In this document: positions 36,173-45,108 of the stretch, in pieces
Layout: the number at the start of each line of letters is the position of its first letter
Position numbering within the stretch: the first letter of the stretch is position 1
Assembly: GCF_050262165.1 (NCBI RefSeq)
Contig: NZ_CP189844.1
Strand: one strand, 5' to 3'
DNA length: 64,000 bases
From: Parvimonas sp015257355
GTDB lineage: Bacteria > Bacillota > Clostridia > Tissierellales > Peptoniphilaceae
Program-made: the position numbers and the translations under genes
Notes under the pieces: generated by a model
What the model was told of the DNA's origin: nothing
The model's input: only the letters and a program-made list of their open reading frames with translations
The model's database searches: none

Positions 36173-37904
36173 CTTCTTCCTCCTTGTCTAGACTTTGATA
36201 CTCAAATTGTTCTTTATACCAAGAATCTTTGGAAATAAGTTCTTCATGAGTTCCTCTATCTACTATTTCTCCATTATCCATAACCAAAATTAAATCAGCA
36301 TGTTCAACTGCAGAAATTCTATGAGAAATAATTATATTAGTTCTATTTTTTCTATTTTCTTTAAGCGAATTAATAATCTTACTTTCAGTATTTGCATCAA
36401 TCGCAGAAAAAGAATCATCTAAAACCAGAATTTCAGGATCACGATATAGCGCTCTTGCTAGAGAAATTCTTTGTTTTTGTCCGCCAGAAAGTCCGAGACC
36501 ACGTTCTCCAACAACTGTATCAAGTCCTTTTTCTAAATTTTGTATATCCTTATAAAAATCTGCTTTTTTAATAACATTAATAATTCTTTCATCATCTTCT
36601 GAAACACTACCAAATAAAATATTTTCTCTTACGGTTTTTGAAAGCAAAATATTCTCTTGACTTACATATCCAAATTTACTTCTTACTGATGTAATATCAT
36701 ATTCCTCATAAGGTATATTATTAATAAAAACCTTGTTTTTATCAAAATTATAAAATCTTAAAATTTGTTTTACTAATGTACTCTTTCCACTTCCACTTTT
36801 ACCAACAATCCCTAAAGTTTCTCCCTTATTTAGTTTAAAACTTATATCTTTAAGTGAAGCCTCTTTTTCTTCAGGATAATAAAAAGAAAAGTTTTTAAAC
36901 TCCATAGTAGAAAAATCTTCTAAAATTTTATCACCATCTTCAATTTCTGTCTTATCATCAAGTAAAAGATTTATTCTATTTATTGAAACTAATGCTCTTT
37001 TATAGGTATTTATACAGTCGCCAAGTCCCCAAAAAGACCATGCTAAAGTCTCTCCAAGTCCAAAAAATGTTACAAGTTTTCCGATTGAAATACTTCCATT
37101 TCTAACTAAAAAAGCACCATAAAATAGTCCTATTACCATTGATACCACTCTTATAAATGAGTTTGAAAGAAAAGACATCATCCAAAGATTTGATTCTAAA
37201 TATGCTAAATCAAAATAATATTTAATTATTTTAGAAATATTTTTTTGCCTTACCTCTTCATTAACATAACTTTTTATTAATTTTATTCCTTCAATTATTT
37301 CTAAAATTTCCTGACTTGACTTTCCAAAAGTCAAATTCATTTCTTCACTCACTTTTCCAACTTTTTTACTTATTAAATTTGTGATAATTGCTGTGAAAAC
37401 AAAAGGTAACATAACTGCAATAGTTAGTTCCCAAGAAAGAAAGAACACAAGATAAATTGCACAAATTAATGGCATAAAAATAGAATCACATGCTAATAAA
37501 ATTCCAAAGCTAAAATATTCATATATGTATTTAGTTTCATTATCTGCTAAGCCAATAACATCTCCTGCAGTATTTTTTTGAAAAAAATCAGGAGATTTCT
37601 TTAATATTTTTCTAAAAATTAAATCCTTATAGTACATCTTTAACTTAGCACCTGAGCCAAAAGATAAATAAGCAAAAGTCATAAAACTTAAAAAGTTAAC
37701 TAAGCCTAAAAATATCATCAAAGCTACATAACTATAAACTTTTGATGCCTCAAAAGTTGGACTTTTAAATAAATCTACAATCTTTCCAGATAAAATAACT
37801 AAATAAATTAAAATTAAACTGCTAATTATATCAAAGGCGCATCCCAGTATAAATTTTGTTTTTGTCTTTTTAAAGCCATCTCTAACAGCTAAATAAATCC
37901 CCAT
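36162..37904 (-). CDS. ABC transporter, fused permease/ATPase, subunit 1 (degenerate-site half)
   Basis: A 580-residue partner of the next gene, with six membrane helices followed by an ATPase domain. It has GKSGSGKST, a canonical LSGGQKQR signature and Walker B LVLDDSFSAID, where aspartate replaces the catalytic glutamate. In the heterodimer this produces the non-hydrolysing site, while its LSGGQ completes the active site of subunit 2. First gene of a three-gene operon; the LacI regulator lies directly upstream on the same strand with a terminator between. Confidence 0.88.
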   Translation of the reverse strand: MGIYLAVRDGFKKTKTKFILGCAFDIISSLILIYLVILSGKIVDLFKSPTFEASKVYSYVALMIFLGLVNFLSFMTFAYLSFGSGAKLKMYYKDLIFRKILKKSPDFFQKNTAGDVIGLADNETKYIYEYFSFGILLACDSIFMPLICAIYLVFFLSWELTIAVMLPFVFTAIITNLISKKVGKVSEEMNLTFGKSSQEILEIIEGIKLIKSYVNEEVRQKNISKIIKYYFDLAYLESNLWMMSFLSNSFIRVVSMVIGLFYGAFLVRNGSISIGKLVTFFGLGETLAWSFWGLGDCINTYKRALVSINRINLLLDDKTEIEDGDKILEDFSTMEFKNFSFYYPEEKEASLKDISFKLNKGETLGIVGKSGSGKSTLVKQILRFYNFDKNKVFINNIPYEEYDITSVRSKFGYVSQENILLSKTVRENILFGSVSEDDERIINVIKKADFYKDIQNLEKGLDTVVGERGLGLSGGQKQRISLARALYRDPEILVLDDSFSAIDANTESKIINSLKENRKNRTNIIISHRISAVEHADLILVMDNGEIVDRGTHEELISKDSWYKEQFEYQSLDKEEEDEE

Positions 37905-37923
37905 TTAATCACCTTCTCCCAAT

Positions 37924-37960
37924 TCAAAAAAAGCTCTTCAAAAAGAAGAGCAATTTTTTA
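37924..37960 (-). terminator. Terminator of the lacI-type gene
   Basis: GCTCTTC / GAAGAGC stem with T-run on the reverse strand, right after the regulator stop. Confidence 0.75.
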
Positions 37961-37961
37961 A

Positions 37962-38981
37962 TTATTTATTTTTTTTCTTAAAAGTAGCAACAGATCCTCT
38001 TTCAACAATTCTTGAAGGTAAGATTGTAACATCCTTTAATTTTTCTTCGTTTCTAAGTTCCTTAATCAACTTTCTCATAGATATTGCACCCATATCATAA
38101 TATGGTTCTTCTATTGTTGTAAGTGCAGGTCTGTAAATAGATGCGATTATATCATCTCCGAAGCCTGCAACTGAAATATCTTGAGGAACTTTAAGTCCGT
38201 TATCATAACAATAACTTATAAAACCAATTGCTAAAGAATCTTCACTTGCAAAAACAACTGTTGATTTATTATCTTTGATAAGCTTGAAAATTTCTTCTCC
38301 CATATCATATCCAGCTTGAACTGTTATATCCTTTGCATTTATAAGAGCTGATTTTACTTTTCTTTCAGCAACAGCTTCATTAAATCCAGCAAGTTTTTCT
38401 CTACCAATTCTACTTGTAATATCCTCACTTATAAAAACAATACTTTCATGTCCTTCATCAACAAGATAGTTAGTCATTTTATTACAAGTTGATTTGTAAT
38501 CAATACTTACTGTATGTTCATCAGTATATTCATAAAATTTATCAAGTCTTACAAATGGAATATTTTTACTTTTCAACTTAAACAAAATTTCCGGATTAAT
38601 CTTTTCACTTATCATAATAATTCCTTCAACTTGTTTAGTGCACATAAATTCGATAATCTTATGCTCTACTTCAATATCTCCGTATGTACTAGAAAGTAAA
38701 ATATCATAATTGTACATTCTTCCAATTTCTTCAATTCCTCTAATAATTTGAGCCATATAGGAAATTCCTATATCTTTTACAATAACACCTATCATATTTG
38801 ATTTTCTCATTACAAGACTTCTTGCCAATTCATTAGGCTTAAAATCTAATTTCTTTATAGCATCTAAAACCTTTCTTCTTGATTCTGGGCTTACAGGTTT
38901 TGACTCATTCATAACTCTTGAAACAGTTGAAATAGAAACCCCAGCTAATTTAGCTACATCTTTTATAGTAGGTACTGACAT
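37962..38981 (-). CDS. LacI family transcriptional regulator
   Basis: A 339-residue repressor. The N-terminal helix-turn-helix and hinge are PTIKDVAKLAGVSISTVSRV ... LARSLVMRKSN, followed by a periplasmic-binding-like effector domain from residue 60. The effector, usually a sugar or nucleoside, cannot be read from sequence. No sugar operon adjoins it; its neighbours are ABC exporters. ATCGTTTACA at 39017-39026, upstream of its own start, resembles half of a LacI-family operator. Confidence 0.88.
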   Translation of the reverse strand: MSVPTIKDVAKLAGVSISTVSRVMNESKPVSPESRRKVLDAIKKLDFKPNELARSLVMRKSNMIGVIVKDIGISYMAQIIRGIEEIGRMYNYDILLSSTYGDIEVEHKIIEFMCTKQVEGIIMISEKINPEILFKLKSKNIPFVRLDKFYEYTDEHTVSIDYKSTCNKMTNYLVDEGHESIVFISEDITSRIGREKLAGFNEAVAERKVKSALINAKDITVQAGYDMGEEIFKLIKDNKSTVVFASEDSLAIGFISYCYDNGLKVPQDISVAGFGDDIIASIYRPALTTIEEPYYDMGAISMRKLIKELRNEEKLKDVTILPSRIVERGSVATFKKKNK

Positions 38982-39159
38982 GTTATCACTCCTTTGAATT
39001 AAAATTAAATATAAAAATCGTTTACAAACATCAATATAATTATAACATAATTTAATTTAAAATAAAACACTTTATGAAAATTATTTTCACTAATTTTCCC
39101 GCTTGAAAATTCATAATTATTTAGTAAAAATATATTACTAAAAATGTTTTACATATAAA

Positions 39160-39200
39160 AAACTGTAAAATATTTATAATATATTTTACAGTAAAATTTT
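39160..39200 (-). terminator. Terminator of the ABC-2 transporter operon
   Basis: ACTGTAAAATAT / ATATTTTACAGT perfect stem with T-rich tail on the reverse strand. Confidence 0.75.
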
Positions 39201-40075
39201 TATTTTTTAACTTTTATATATAAGCTGAATAAAACAGTAGAAATAATCAATGCAACAAAACATATCCCAATTTCTATTCCTACATAATTAACCAAAGCCT
39301 TATTAACAGGTAAAAATCCTCCTGTCAAATCAGAAAACACAGGATAATTAAAAGTATTTTTCCACTTCCAAAGATAAGAAAAAACTAAACTAAAAACAAA
39401 CTGGCTTATTATCAATATAATATTAATAATAAAAGAAATAATAGCCTTTCCAATTATAAAACTCGTCTTTTTCATTGGAAGTGTAAATAAAAATCCCTTA
39501 TGATAATAAAAATCTAAATAAGTTGTTATAAAGAAATAAGATAGTGTCATCAAAAAAATTCCAGCTAAAATATATTTTATATTATTATATTCAAGCAAAA
39601 CTCCATCCAACGGAGCTTCTTCATATTGAAAAGTTCCATTTGCTTTTATTATTTCTGATAACCTTTCTTTTTCATGTTGGGCATAACTTTTTGACGTAGA
39701 AAAATTTATTTCGTTTTCTTTGATTTCAATGATTTTTTCATACATCAAAATTGCACTTTCCATATAGCCTCTATCATCTCCGCTGTGCTTTAGTTTTAAA
39801 GTCTTTTCTGATATTTCAAGAGATTTTTTTAACAAATCCATTTTTTCTTTATCACCAGAATATATACAAGGCGACTTTCCGCCAGCGGGATATAAAATGT
39901 CCTCTATTCCTTTTTTTATCAAAAGTAATTCATGTTTTTTATCAGCGTCAATTTGTTGATAATTTAAATAATTTTTATAAAATAGAGAAGCTAATAAAAC
40001 TAACATAACTCCTAAAATCACTACAAAAATTCTACTTCTTATAAATTTTTTAAATTCTAATATCAAAGTATTCAT
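39200..40075 (-). CDS. ABC-2 type transporter permease, subunit 1
   Basis: A 291-residue membrane protein: one N-terminal helix (about 16-36), a long outside loop rich in charged residues, then about five helices in the C-terminal half, as in ABC-2 permeases. The ATG at 40075 follows AGGTG. Last gene of a three-gene operon with an ATPase and a second permease. Such systems often export bacteriocins, lantibiotics or other envelope-active compounds; the cargo here is unknown. Confidence 0.65.
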   Translation of the reverse strand: MNTLILEFKKFIRSRIFVVILGVMLVLLASLFYKNYLNYQQIDADKKHELLLIKKGIEDILYPAGGKSPCIYSGDKEKMDLLKKSLEISEKTLKLKHSGDDRGYMESAILMYEKIIEIKENEINFSTSKSYAQHEKERLSEIIKANGTFQYEEAPLDGVLLEYNNIKYILAGIFLMTLSYFFITTYLDFYYHKGFLFTLPMKKTSFIIGKAIISFIINIILIISQFVFSLVFSYLWKWKNTFNYPVFSDLTGGFLPVNKALVNYVGIEIGICFVALIISTVLFSLYIKVKK

Positions 40076-40084
40076 AACATTCAC

Positions 40085-40954
40085 CTACTCAGCAAACAGT
40101 CTTTGATACATCTGTTCAGAAGCATTTATATGCTCTCTTATTTTAATTAATTTTATTCCTTTATCCTGTATTGCCTTAATTGCATCGTCAAAAGAATTCT
40201 TTTTAAATTGACAAATAATCATATCTTTTTCAATTTCAGCACTTACTACAAATGGAGATAAAATTTCTAAAGCTTGATCATTTGAAGTAGTATCAATAGC
40301 ATAGATTAAAAATTCATCTTCTACAATTTTTTTGACAATTTTTTTATCCTTTAAGAATAGAAGATTATCAGTTAATTGGCTAATTTCTCCTAAAAAATGT
40401 GTAGATAAAATTACCAGAGTTCCCCTTTCTGATATTTCCTTTAACATAACTCTAAGCTCTATTTGACTGCTAGGATCAAGTCCGTTAAAAGGCTCATCAA
40501 GCAATAAAACTTCAGGACTATTAATAAGTGCAATAGCTAAAAGTAATCTCTGTTTCATTCCCAAAGAATATGTCTTTACAGGTCTTTTATAAAATTTTTC
40601 AATCTTTGTTAAACTTACAATTTCTTTTATTCTTGTCTTTGGCAATTTTTGTATATTAGAAACAAATTTCAAATGATCAAGTCCAGTTAAATTCGGAAAT
40701 AAAATACTTGCATCCTGTAAATATGACAATTTTTTAAAAATGGAATTATCCCTATTATCTATACCATTTACAGTAATCTGTCCGGATTGATAGCTATTCA
40801 AATTTGTAATACAATCTAAAAGGGTAGTTTTTCCCGTTCCATTAGGTGCAACCAAAGCCCAAACCTCTGCATTTTCAAGCTCTAAAGATAAATCATTTAA
40901 AACTACATTCTCTCCATATCTTTTAGTAAGATTTTTTATACACAAACTAGGCAT
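40085..40954 (-). CDS. ABC transporter ATP-binding protein
   Basis: A 289-residue ATPase with Walker A APNGTGKTT, Q-loop SYLQDASIL, signature YSLGMKQRL, Walker B VLLLDEPFNGLDPSS and H-loop STHF, characteristic of drug/bacteriocin exporters (CcmA/BcrA type). The ATG at 40954 has a well-placed GGAGG. It overlaps the upstream permease gene and lies 9 bases from the downstream one. Confidence 0.92.
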   Translation of the reverse strand: MPSLCIKNLTKRYGENVVLNDLSLELENAEVWALVAPNGTGKTTLLDCITNLNSYQSGQITVNGIDNRDNSIFKKLSYLQDASILFPNLTGLDHLKFVSNIQKLPKTRIKEIVSLTKIEKFYKRPVKTYSLGMKQRLLLAIALINSPEVLLLDEPFNGLDPSSQIELRVMLKEISERGTLVILSTHFLGEISQLTDNLLFLKDKKIVKKIVEDEFLIYAIDTTSNDQALEILSPFVVSAEIEKDMIICQFKKNSFDDAIKAIQDKGIKLIKIREHINASEQMYQRLFAE

Positions 40955-42197
40955 ATCCATTCCTCCTTCTATCTTGAATAAAAGCTATACAAATCAATAA
41001 AATTGTTAAAATACAAATTCCAATTGCTAAAATTTTACAAGATTTGTTAAAACTATAAGTAATAGTTTTAGATAAAATATTTATACTTCCGTCAGCAATC
41101 TTTCCAACTCTCCAATATGAAAACGGATTATACCATTTATTAAACATCTGTAAAGTCGCTATCAGTCCAAAGGATAAAATAACGGATTTTACACTTGATT
41201 TTACAAAAGTTGAAATTGTACTTGTAAATAAGAAAATAAATGTTCCGTAAAGCAAGAACAAAATTAAACTTTTTGTTAAAACATCAGATATTGGAACAAT
41301 CTTATATCCAAAACTCATAAGTGAATAATAATCATTTTTTACAATATAAGTTGTAATCGGATATTTAAAAGATGACGAACCATTTATTAAAAATTCTATC
41401 CCAAAAAATATTGCAGGTATTAATAGTCCAAGTATAATAGTTAAAATTCCACCTGTAAAAAGCCCCGAGAATACAATCCTAAATTTACTTGCCCCCGATG
41501 TCCTTAAAAATCTAATTGTTTTATTTTGGCTCTCCTCCAGTTTTGAAAATAAAATACCAAAAGTTACTACAATTATAAAAGTATAGATTAATACTAAATT
41601 ATTTGTAAAAAAGTCCCATAATCTATGTGAAGTTCCGATTAATGTTTTTTTGCTATTTTCATCAAGATATTTACTTTCCTCTGAAGTTCTAGGCTGGTCA
41701 AATTCCGTTCTCTGCAAACTTAGGGGATATGCAGAAGAAATATTACTATCTTTTAAATATTTTAAAGTTTCGTAAGAAATTTCTACAGTCAATTCATTTA
41801 TAAACATGTTATTTACAGCATATATAGTAAACTGTCCATCTGAATCTTTAAGATTACTCATTTCATATTCATACATACTTTTCCAATTATTGTTTTTTAC
41901 ATTTTTAATAAGCATTTCATAAGTTTCTATTACTTTTAAAAAATGTTTTTTTGAATTGTTTAAATCATTTATATCTTCATCTGAATTTCCAACATTTTTT
42001 AATTCTTCATCTATCTGTTCAATATCTTGCTTATTTACATCTATAACTTGTTCATAATGAGAAATTTCTTTTTTTGTACTATTTTTATTTTCAAATTGTG
42101 AATTCAACGAAATTGTAACTCCAAATAATGTAATAAATATAAAAAACAAAAAAAATATCTTCTGTTTTATAAAATATTTAAAAAACAAATTACACAT
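40947..42197 (-). CDS. ABC-2 type transporter permease, subunit 2
   Basis: A 416-residue membrane protein: N-terminal helix (about 8-30), an extracellular coiled-coil-like region (about 40-170; KNSTKKEISHYEQVIDVNKQ), then about five or six helices. First gene of the operon; its start follows GGAGGT, favouring ATG 42197 over an upstream TTG. With the adjacent ATPase and smaller permease it forms a complete exporter. Confidence 0.65.
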   Translation of the reverse strand: MCNLFFKYFIKQKIFFLFFIFITLFGVTISLNSQFENKNSTKKEISHYEQVIDVNKQDIEQIDEELKNVGNSDEDINDLNNSKKHFLKVIETYEMLIKNVKNNNWKSMYEYEMSNLKDSDGQFTIYAVNNMFINELTVEISYETLKYLKDSNISSAYPLSLQRTEFDQPRTSEESKYLDENSKKTLIGTSHRLWDFFTNNLVLIYTFIIVVTFGILFSKLEESQNKTIRFLRTSGASKFRIVFSGLFTGGILTIILGLLIPAIFFGIEFLINGSSSFKYPITTYIVKNDYYSLMSFGYKIVPISDVLTKSLILFLLYGTFIFLFTSTISTFVKSSVKSVILSFGLIATLQMFNKWYNPFSYWRVGKIADGSINILSKTITYSFNKSCKILAIGICILTILLICIAFIQDRRRNGYA

Positions 42198-42297
42198 AAT
42201 TACCTCCAAAGCAAAGCAAAAAAATATTTCATATATAATACATTTTAAAAAATCAATTTATCTATTTACTTTATATTCTAGGTAAATCGTTATCACG

Positions 42298-42326
42298 AGG
42301 ATATCACATTTTTTATTTTTTGTCAA
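42298..42326 (-). promoter_or_regulatory. Promoter of the ABC-2 operon
   Basis: TTGACA (42321-42326), 17-base spacer, TATCCT (42298-42303). TTTACCTAG and CTTTATATTC-type inverted sequence lies in the leader. Confidence 0.6.
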
Positions 42327-42392
42327 ATATAAAAACTGGTATTTTTAATCATATATTGACATAAAATAAAATTATATCATATAGATTGTATA

Positions 42393-42430
42393 AAAAAACT
42401 CACCTAAGCATGTTAGACGAGTTTTTGTTT
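42393..42430 (-). terminator. Terminator of the alcohol dehydrogenase gene
   Basis: AAACTCGTCTAACATGC / GCTTAGGTGAGTTT arms with T-run on the reverse strand. Confidence 0.75.
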
Positions 42431-42447
42431 AACTATTTTTAAAAATT

Positions 42448-43623
42448 TTACAAACACATTCTATAAATATTTTCTATATCTTTAGGTGTTAATTCTTTAA
42501 ATCCTTTTATACTTTCTTTTCCCTTGCAAGCCTTCTTAGCCATAATAGCAAAATTTTCATCATTAATATTTACATCTGTTAATGTACTTTGTAATTTTAA
42601 GTCGTTAAATAAAAATTCAGAAAGTTTTTCAATGGCTTTTTCTGCAATTTCTCTATCAGACAGATTTTTATCTATGCCAAAAACATTAACTCCGAATTGA
42701 ACATATTTATAAATATTTTCATCATTTAAACAATATTGCATCCAACGAGGAGTTAATATTGCAAGTCCATGTCCATGAGTTATATCATAAAATGCTGAAA
42801 GTTCATGTTCCATTGGGTGACAACTCCATGCAGTTGATTTACTTCCATTTATAAAACCGTTTATTGCCCATGAAGATGCCCACATTAAATTAGCACGAGC
42901 TTCATAGTTTGTAGGGTCTTTCATTGCTATCGGAGCATATTTTATAACTGTTTTCATAAGACCTTCCATAACACAATCAAGCATAAATAAATCATTTTCT
43001 GTTGTAAAATAAACTTCTAGGATATGACTTAAAATATCTGCTGAACCACAAGCAGTTTGATACTCACTTACACTGTATGTATTTTTAGGGTCAAGAAAAG
43101 ATACCTTTGGTAACATAGCCATTGAACCATTACTTAATTTTTCATTTGTTTTAAGGTTTGAAATAACTCCACCATTATCCATTTCAGAACCAGTTGCTGA
43201 AAGTGTTAATATAGTTAAAAGAGGCAATGCATCTTCTATTTTTGCTCTTTTTTCTAAATCAAGAAAATCCCAAGGGTCAAAATCAACTTTTGCTCCAGCA
43301 CAAATAAATTTTGAGGCGTCAATCGTTGATCCTCCACCAACAGCAAGAACTACATCAATATTTTCTTCCTTACATATTCTAGCACCCTCTCTAACAGATT
43401 CTATTCTAGGATTAGGTTCTATCCCTGAAAGTTCAAAAACTTCAAGTCCTGCACTTTTTATTTCTTTGATAACCTCATCATAAAGTCCTATCTTTTTAAT
43501 GGAACCTCCTCCATAAGTTAATAAAACTTTTTTTCCATATTTTGACAATTCTCTTCCAAGATTGGAAAGTTGTCCTTCTCCAAAATATACCTTCACAGGA
43601 ATATTATAAATAAATGGTTTCAT
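42448..43623 (-). CDS. Iron-containing alcohol dehydrogenase (butanol dehydrogenase type)
   Basis: A 391-residue group III (Fe-dependent) dehydrogenase, similar to clostridial BdhA/BdhB and YqhD. It has VKVYFGEGQLSNLG, the nucleotide-binding VLAVGGGSTIDASKF, and metal ligands in MEHELSAFYDITHGHGLAI. It reduces aldehydes to alcohols with NAD(P)H, a redox sink in fermentation. Monocistronic, with a leader about 195 bases long that contains a terminator-like hairpin. Confidence 0.9.
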   Translation of the reverse strand: MKPFIYNIPVKVYFGEGQLSNLGRELSKYGKKVLLTYGGGSIKKIGLYDEVIKEIKSAGLEVFELSGIEPNPRIESVREGARICKEENIDVVLAVGGGSTIDASKFICAGAKVDFDPWDFLDLEKRAKIEDALPLLTILTLSATGSEMDNGGVISNLKTNEKLSNGSMAMLPKVSFLDPKNTYSVSEYQTACGSADILSHILEVYFTTENDLFMLDCVMEGLMKTVIKYAPIAMKDPTNYEARANLMWASSWAINGFINGSKSTAWSCHPMEHELSAFYDITHGHGLAILTPRWMQYCLNDENIYKYVQFGVNVFGIDKNLSDREIAEKAIEKLSEFLFNDLKLQSTLTDVNINDENFAIMAKKACKGKESIKGFKELTPKDIENIYRMCL

Positions 43624-43722
43624 AAAAAACCTCCTTTAAATTTTTTAATACTTCTTAATTGATTTTACATTTTCTCTGTATCTAATTAAAGAATACCCCC
43701 ATTTTATAATAAGAAAACAAAA

Positions 43723-43749
43723 AGAGAGAATTATTTAAAACAATTCTCT
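43723..43749 (-). terminator. Terminator-like hairpin in the alcohol dehydrogenase leader
   Basis: GAGAGAATT / AATTCTCTC stem followed by TTTTTG on the reverse strand, located between the promoter (43825-43853) and the start codon. No gene ends there, so it would act as an attenuator. Confidence 0.5.
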
Positions 43750-43824
43750 CCTAACCTATATATCGTATAAAATCGTTTTTTAATAATGATCAAAATATTA
43801 TTTTTTCTTTTTACCGCTACTATG

Positions 43825-43853
43825 AGCATAGCATAATTATTTTTCGTTGTCAA
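43825..43853 (-). promoter_or_regulatory. Promoter of the alcohol dehydrogenase gene
   Basis: TTGACA (43848-43853), 17-base spacer, TATGCT (43825-43830). Confidence 0.65.
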
Positions 43854-43940
43854 ATAATAAATCTTTATCTAATCTAAGATAAGTATTTTTTTAATTGTCA
43901 TTAAAAAAAAAAAAACTAAAATTAATATTATATATATTGA

Positions 43941-43970
43941 TTGACTATTGATAAAATAATATGGTATACT
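43941..43970 (+). promoter_or_regulatory. Promoter of the small ORF/lipoprotein unit
   Basis: TTGACT (43941-43946), 18-base spacer, TATACT (43965-43970). Confidence 0.55.
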
Positions 43971-44039
43971 CTAATCAATAAAAAATACATTTATCAGTTT
44001 TATTTTTAATAGTATAATTATTTATTATAGGATGGTCTT

Positions 44040-44135
44040 ATGAAAACATTTGTTAATTATAAAAAAATATCATTAAATTGTTCGAGGTATACGAATGGAG
44101 ACTGTTTAATTTGTTTTAAAATAACAAAAATCTAA
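44040..44135 (+). CDS. Possible 31-residue cysteine-containing peptide
   Basis: ATG at 44040 with AGGATGG upstream encodes MKTFVNYKKISLNCSRYTNG followed by a CLIC motif and a basic end. It lies between the promoter and the lipoprotein gene. It could be a small protein or a translated leader; there is no homology that I can see. Confidence 0.3.
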   Translation: MKTFVNYKKISLNCSRYTNGDCLICFKITKI

Positions 44136-44169
44136 AAATATTATAAAAACATACTGGAGGATAAATTTA

Positions 44170-44688
44170 ATGAAAAAATTATTAAAATTTTTTTTCTTAT
44201 TTTCTGTTTTAGCTTTATGTTCTTGTAATTCTAATAAAAATAAAGAATTTTATACTACCAGTAAAAGCGAAAATGGATTTTATTTGATTAGCAGTCCAGT
44301 TTCAAAAAAAGTTGTTGACTATGCAAAAGAGATTTTTGTAAAAGAAAAACTAACTGGTACAGCAATTAAAGACGTTAACAATTTGGAATTATCTGAACCA
44401 TATTCGATAAAGGAAAATATATTTTCATTTTTTATTTTGCAAAATGGTAAAAGCGTTGGAACATTAAAAATTACTGAAAATAATGGAAAATTAAAATATC
44501 AAATTTCTCAAGGATATCTGGAAGAAGAATTGAATAATATAATCTCAAAAGATGGAATTTATGAATTGAGTTTTGAAGAAAAAGAAAATGGTGGTCGTCC
44601 AACACCTATATTTAAAAAACGTGATGATGTTCCTAAGGATAAAGTTATATATAATATCAAAAATTCCATAAAGAAAATACAAAATTAA
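44170..44688 (+). CDS. Small lipoprotein, unknown function
   Basis: A 172-residue secreted protein with a type II signal peptide (MKKLLKFFFLFSVLALCSC, probable lipidated cysteine at residue 19). The mature part is hydrophilic, mixed alpha/beta, with two imperfectly similar halves. No enzyme motif is visible. CTGGAGG precedes the start. It stands alone between promoter and terminator. Confidence 0.7.
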   Translation: MKKLLKFFFLFSVLALCSCNSNKNKEFYTTSKSENGFYLISSPVSKKVVDYAKEIFVKEKLTGTAIKDVNNLELSEPYSIKENIFSFFILQNGKSVGTLKITENNGKLKYQISQGYLEEELNNIISKDGIYELSFEEKENGGRPTPIFKKRDDVPKDKVIYNIKNSIKKIQN

Positions 44689-44698
44689 ATTTCAAAAC

Positions 44699-44732
44699 AA
44701 AAAATGATGCTCATTTGAACATCATTTTTTTT
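44699..44732. terminator. Bidirectional terminator
   Basis: AAATGATG / CATCATTT stem with A and T runs between the lipoprotein and the convergent membrane-protein gene. Confidence 0.75.
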
Positions 44733-45108
44733 CTATAATTTTATTAAATATTTGCTTTGTCGCATAATGTGAAAGTAATAATATGATTAAAGAAAAATCA
44801 AACGGTATTTGTACCACAACTTTTATTAAAAAGCATAGAACAAAAGCAACAAAATCTAAAATCATAAATTGTTTTTCACTTGTATATTTTTTAATTATAA
44901 CATATTTTAGTTTTAAATTTCTAACTAAGATTACAAAAGCAACTACTCCAACTAATGAATCTACACTGAAATTAACTAAAAATTTACTGTTTATAACAGC
45001 CCATAAAAAATATATAAACAAAGTTCCCATCATGATTATAGTTAATCCTGTAAGGGAAACTTTAGCCTTATCTTCAGCCATTTCTTTTGGCGTAATTCTT
45101 CTTGCCAT
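44722..45108 (-). CDS. Small membrane protein, unknown function
   Basis: A 128-residue protein with four hydrophobic segments and a charged N-terminus (MARRITPKEMAEDKAKV). Its ATG overlaps the stop of the aminopeptidase gene (TAATG), so it is translationally coupled. I do not recognise the family. Confidence 0.6.
   Translation of the reverse strand: MARRITPKEMAEDKAKVSLTGLTIIMMGTLFIYFLWAVINSKFLVNFSVDSLVGVVAFVILVRNLKLKYVIIKKYTSEKQFMILDFVAFVLCFLIKVVVQIPFDFSLIILLLSHYATKQIFNKIIEKK

Noticed and set aside
42356..42385. A + strand promoter (TTGACA followed by AT-rich sequence)
   Set aside because: No + strand gene follows; it lies within the gap between two reverse-strand genes and is probably chance in AT-rich DNA.
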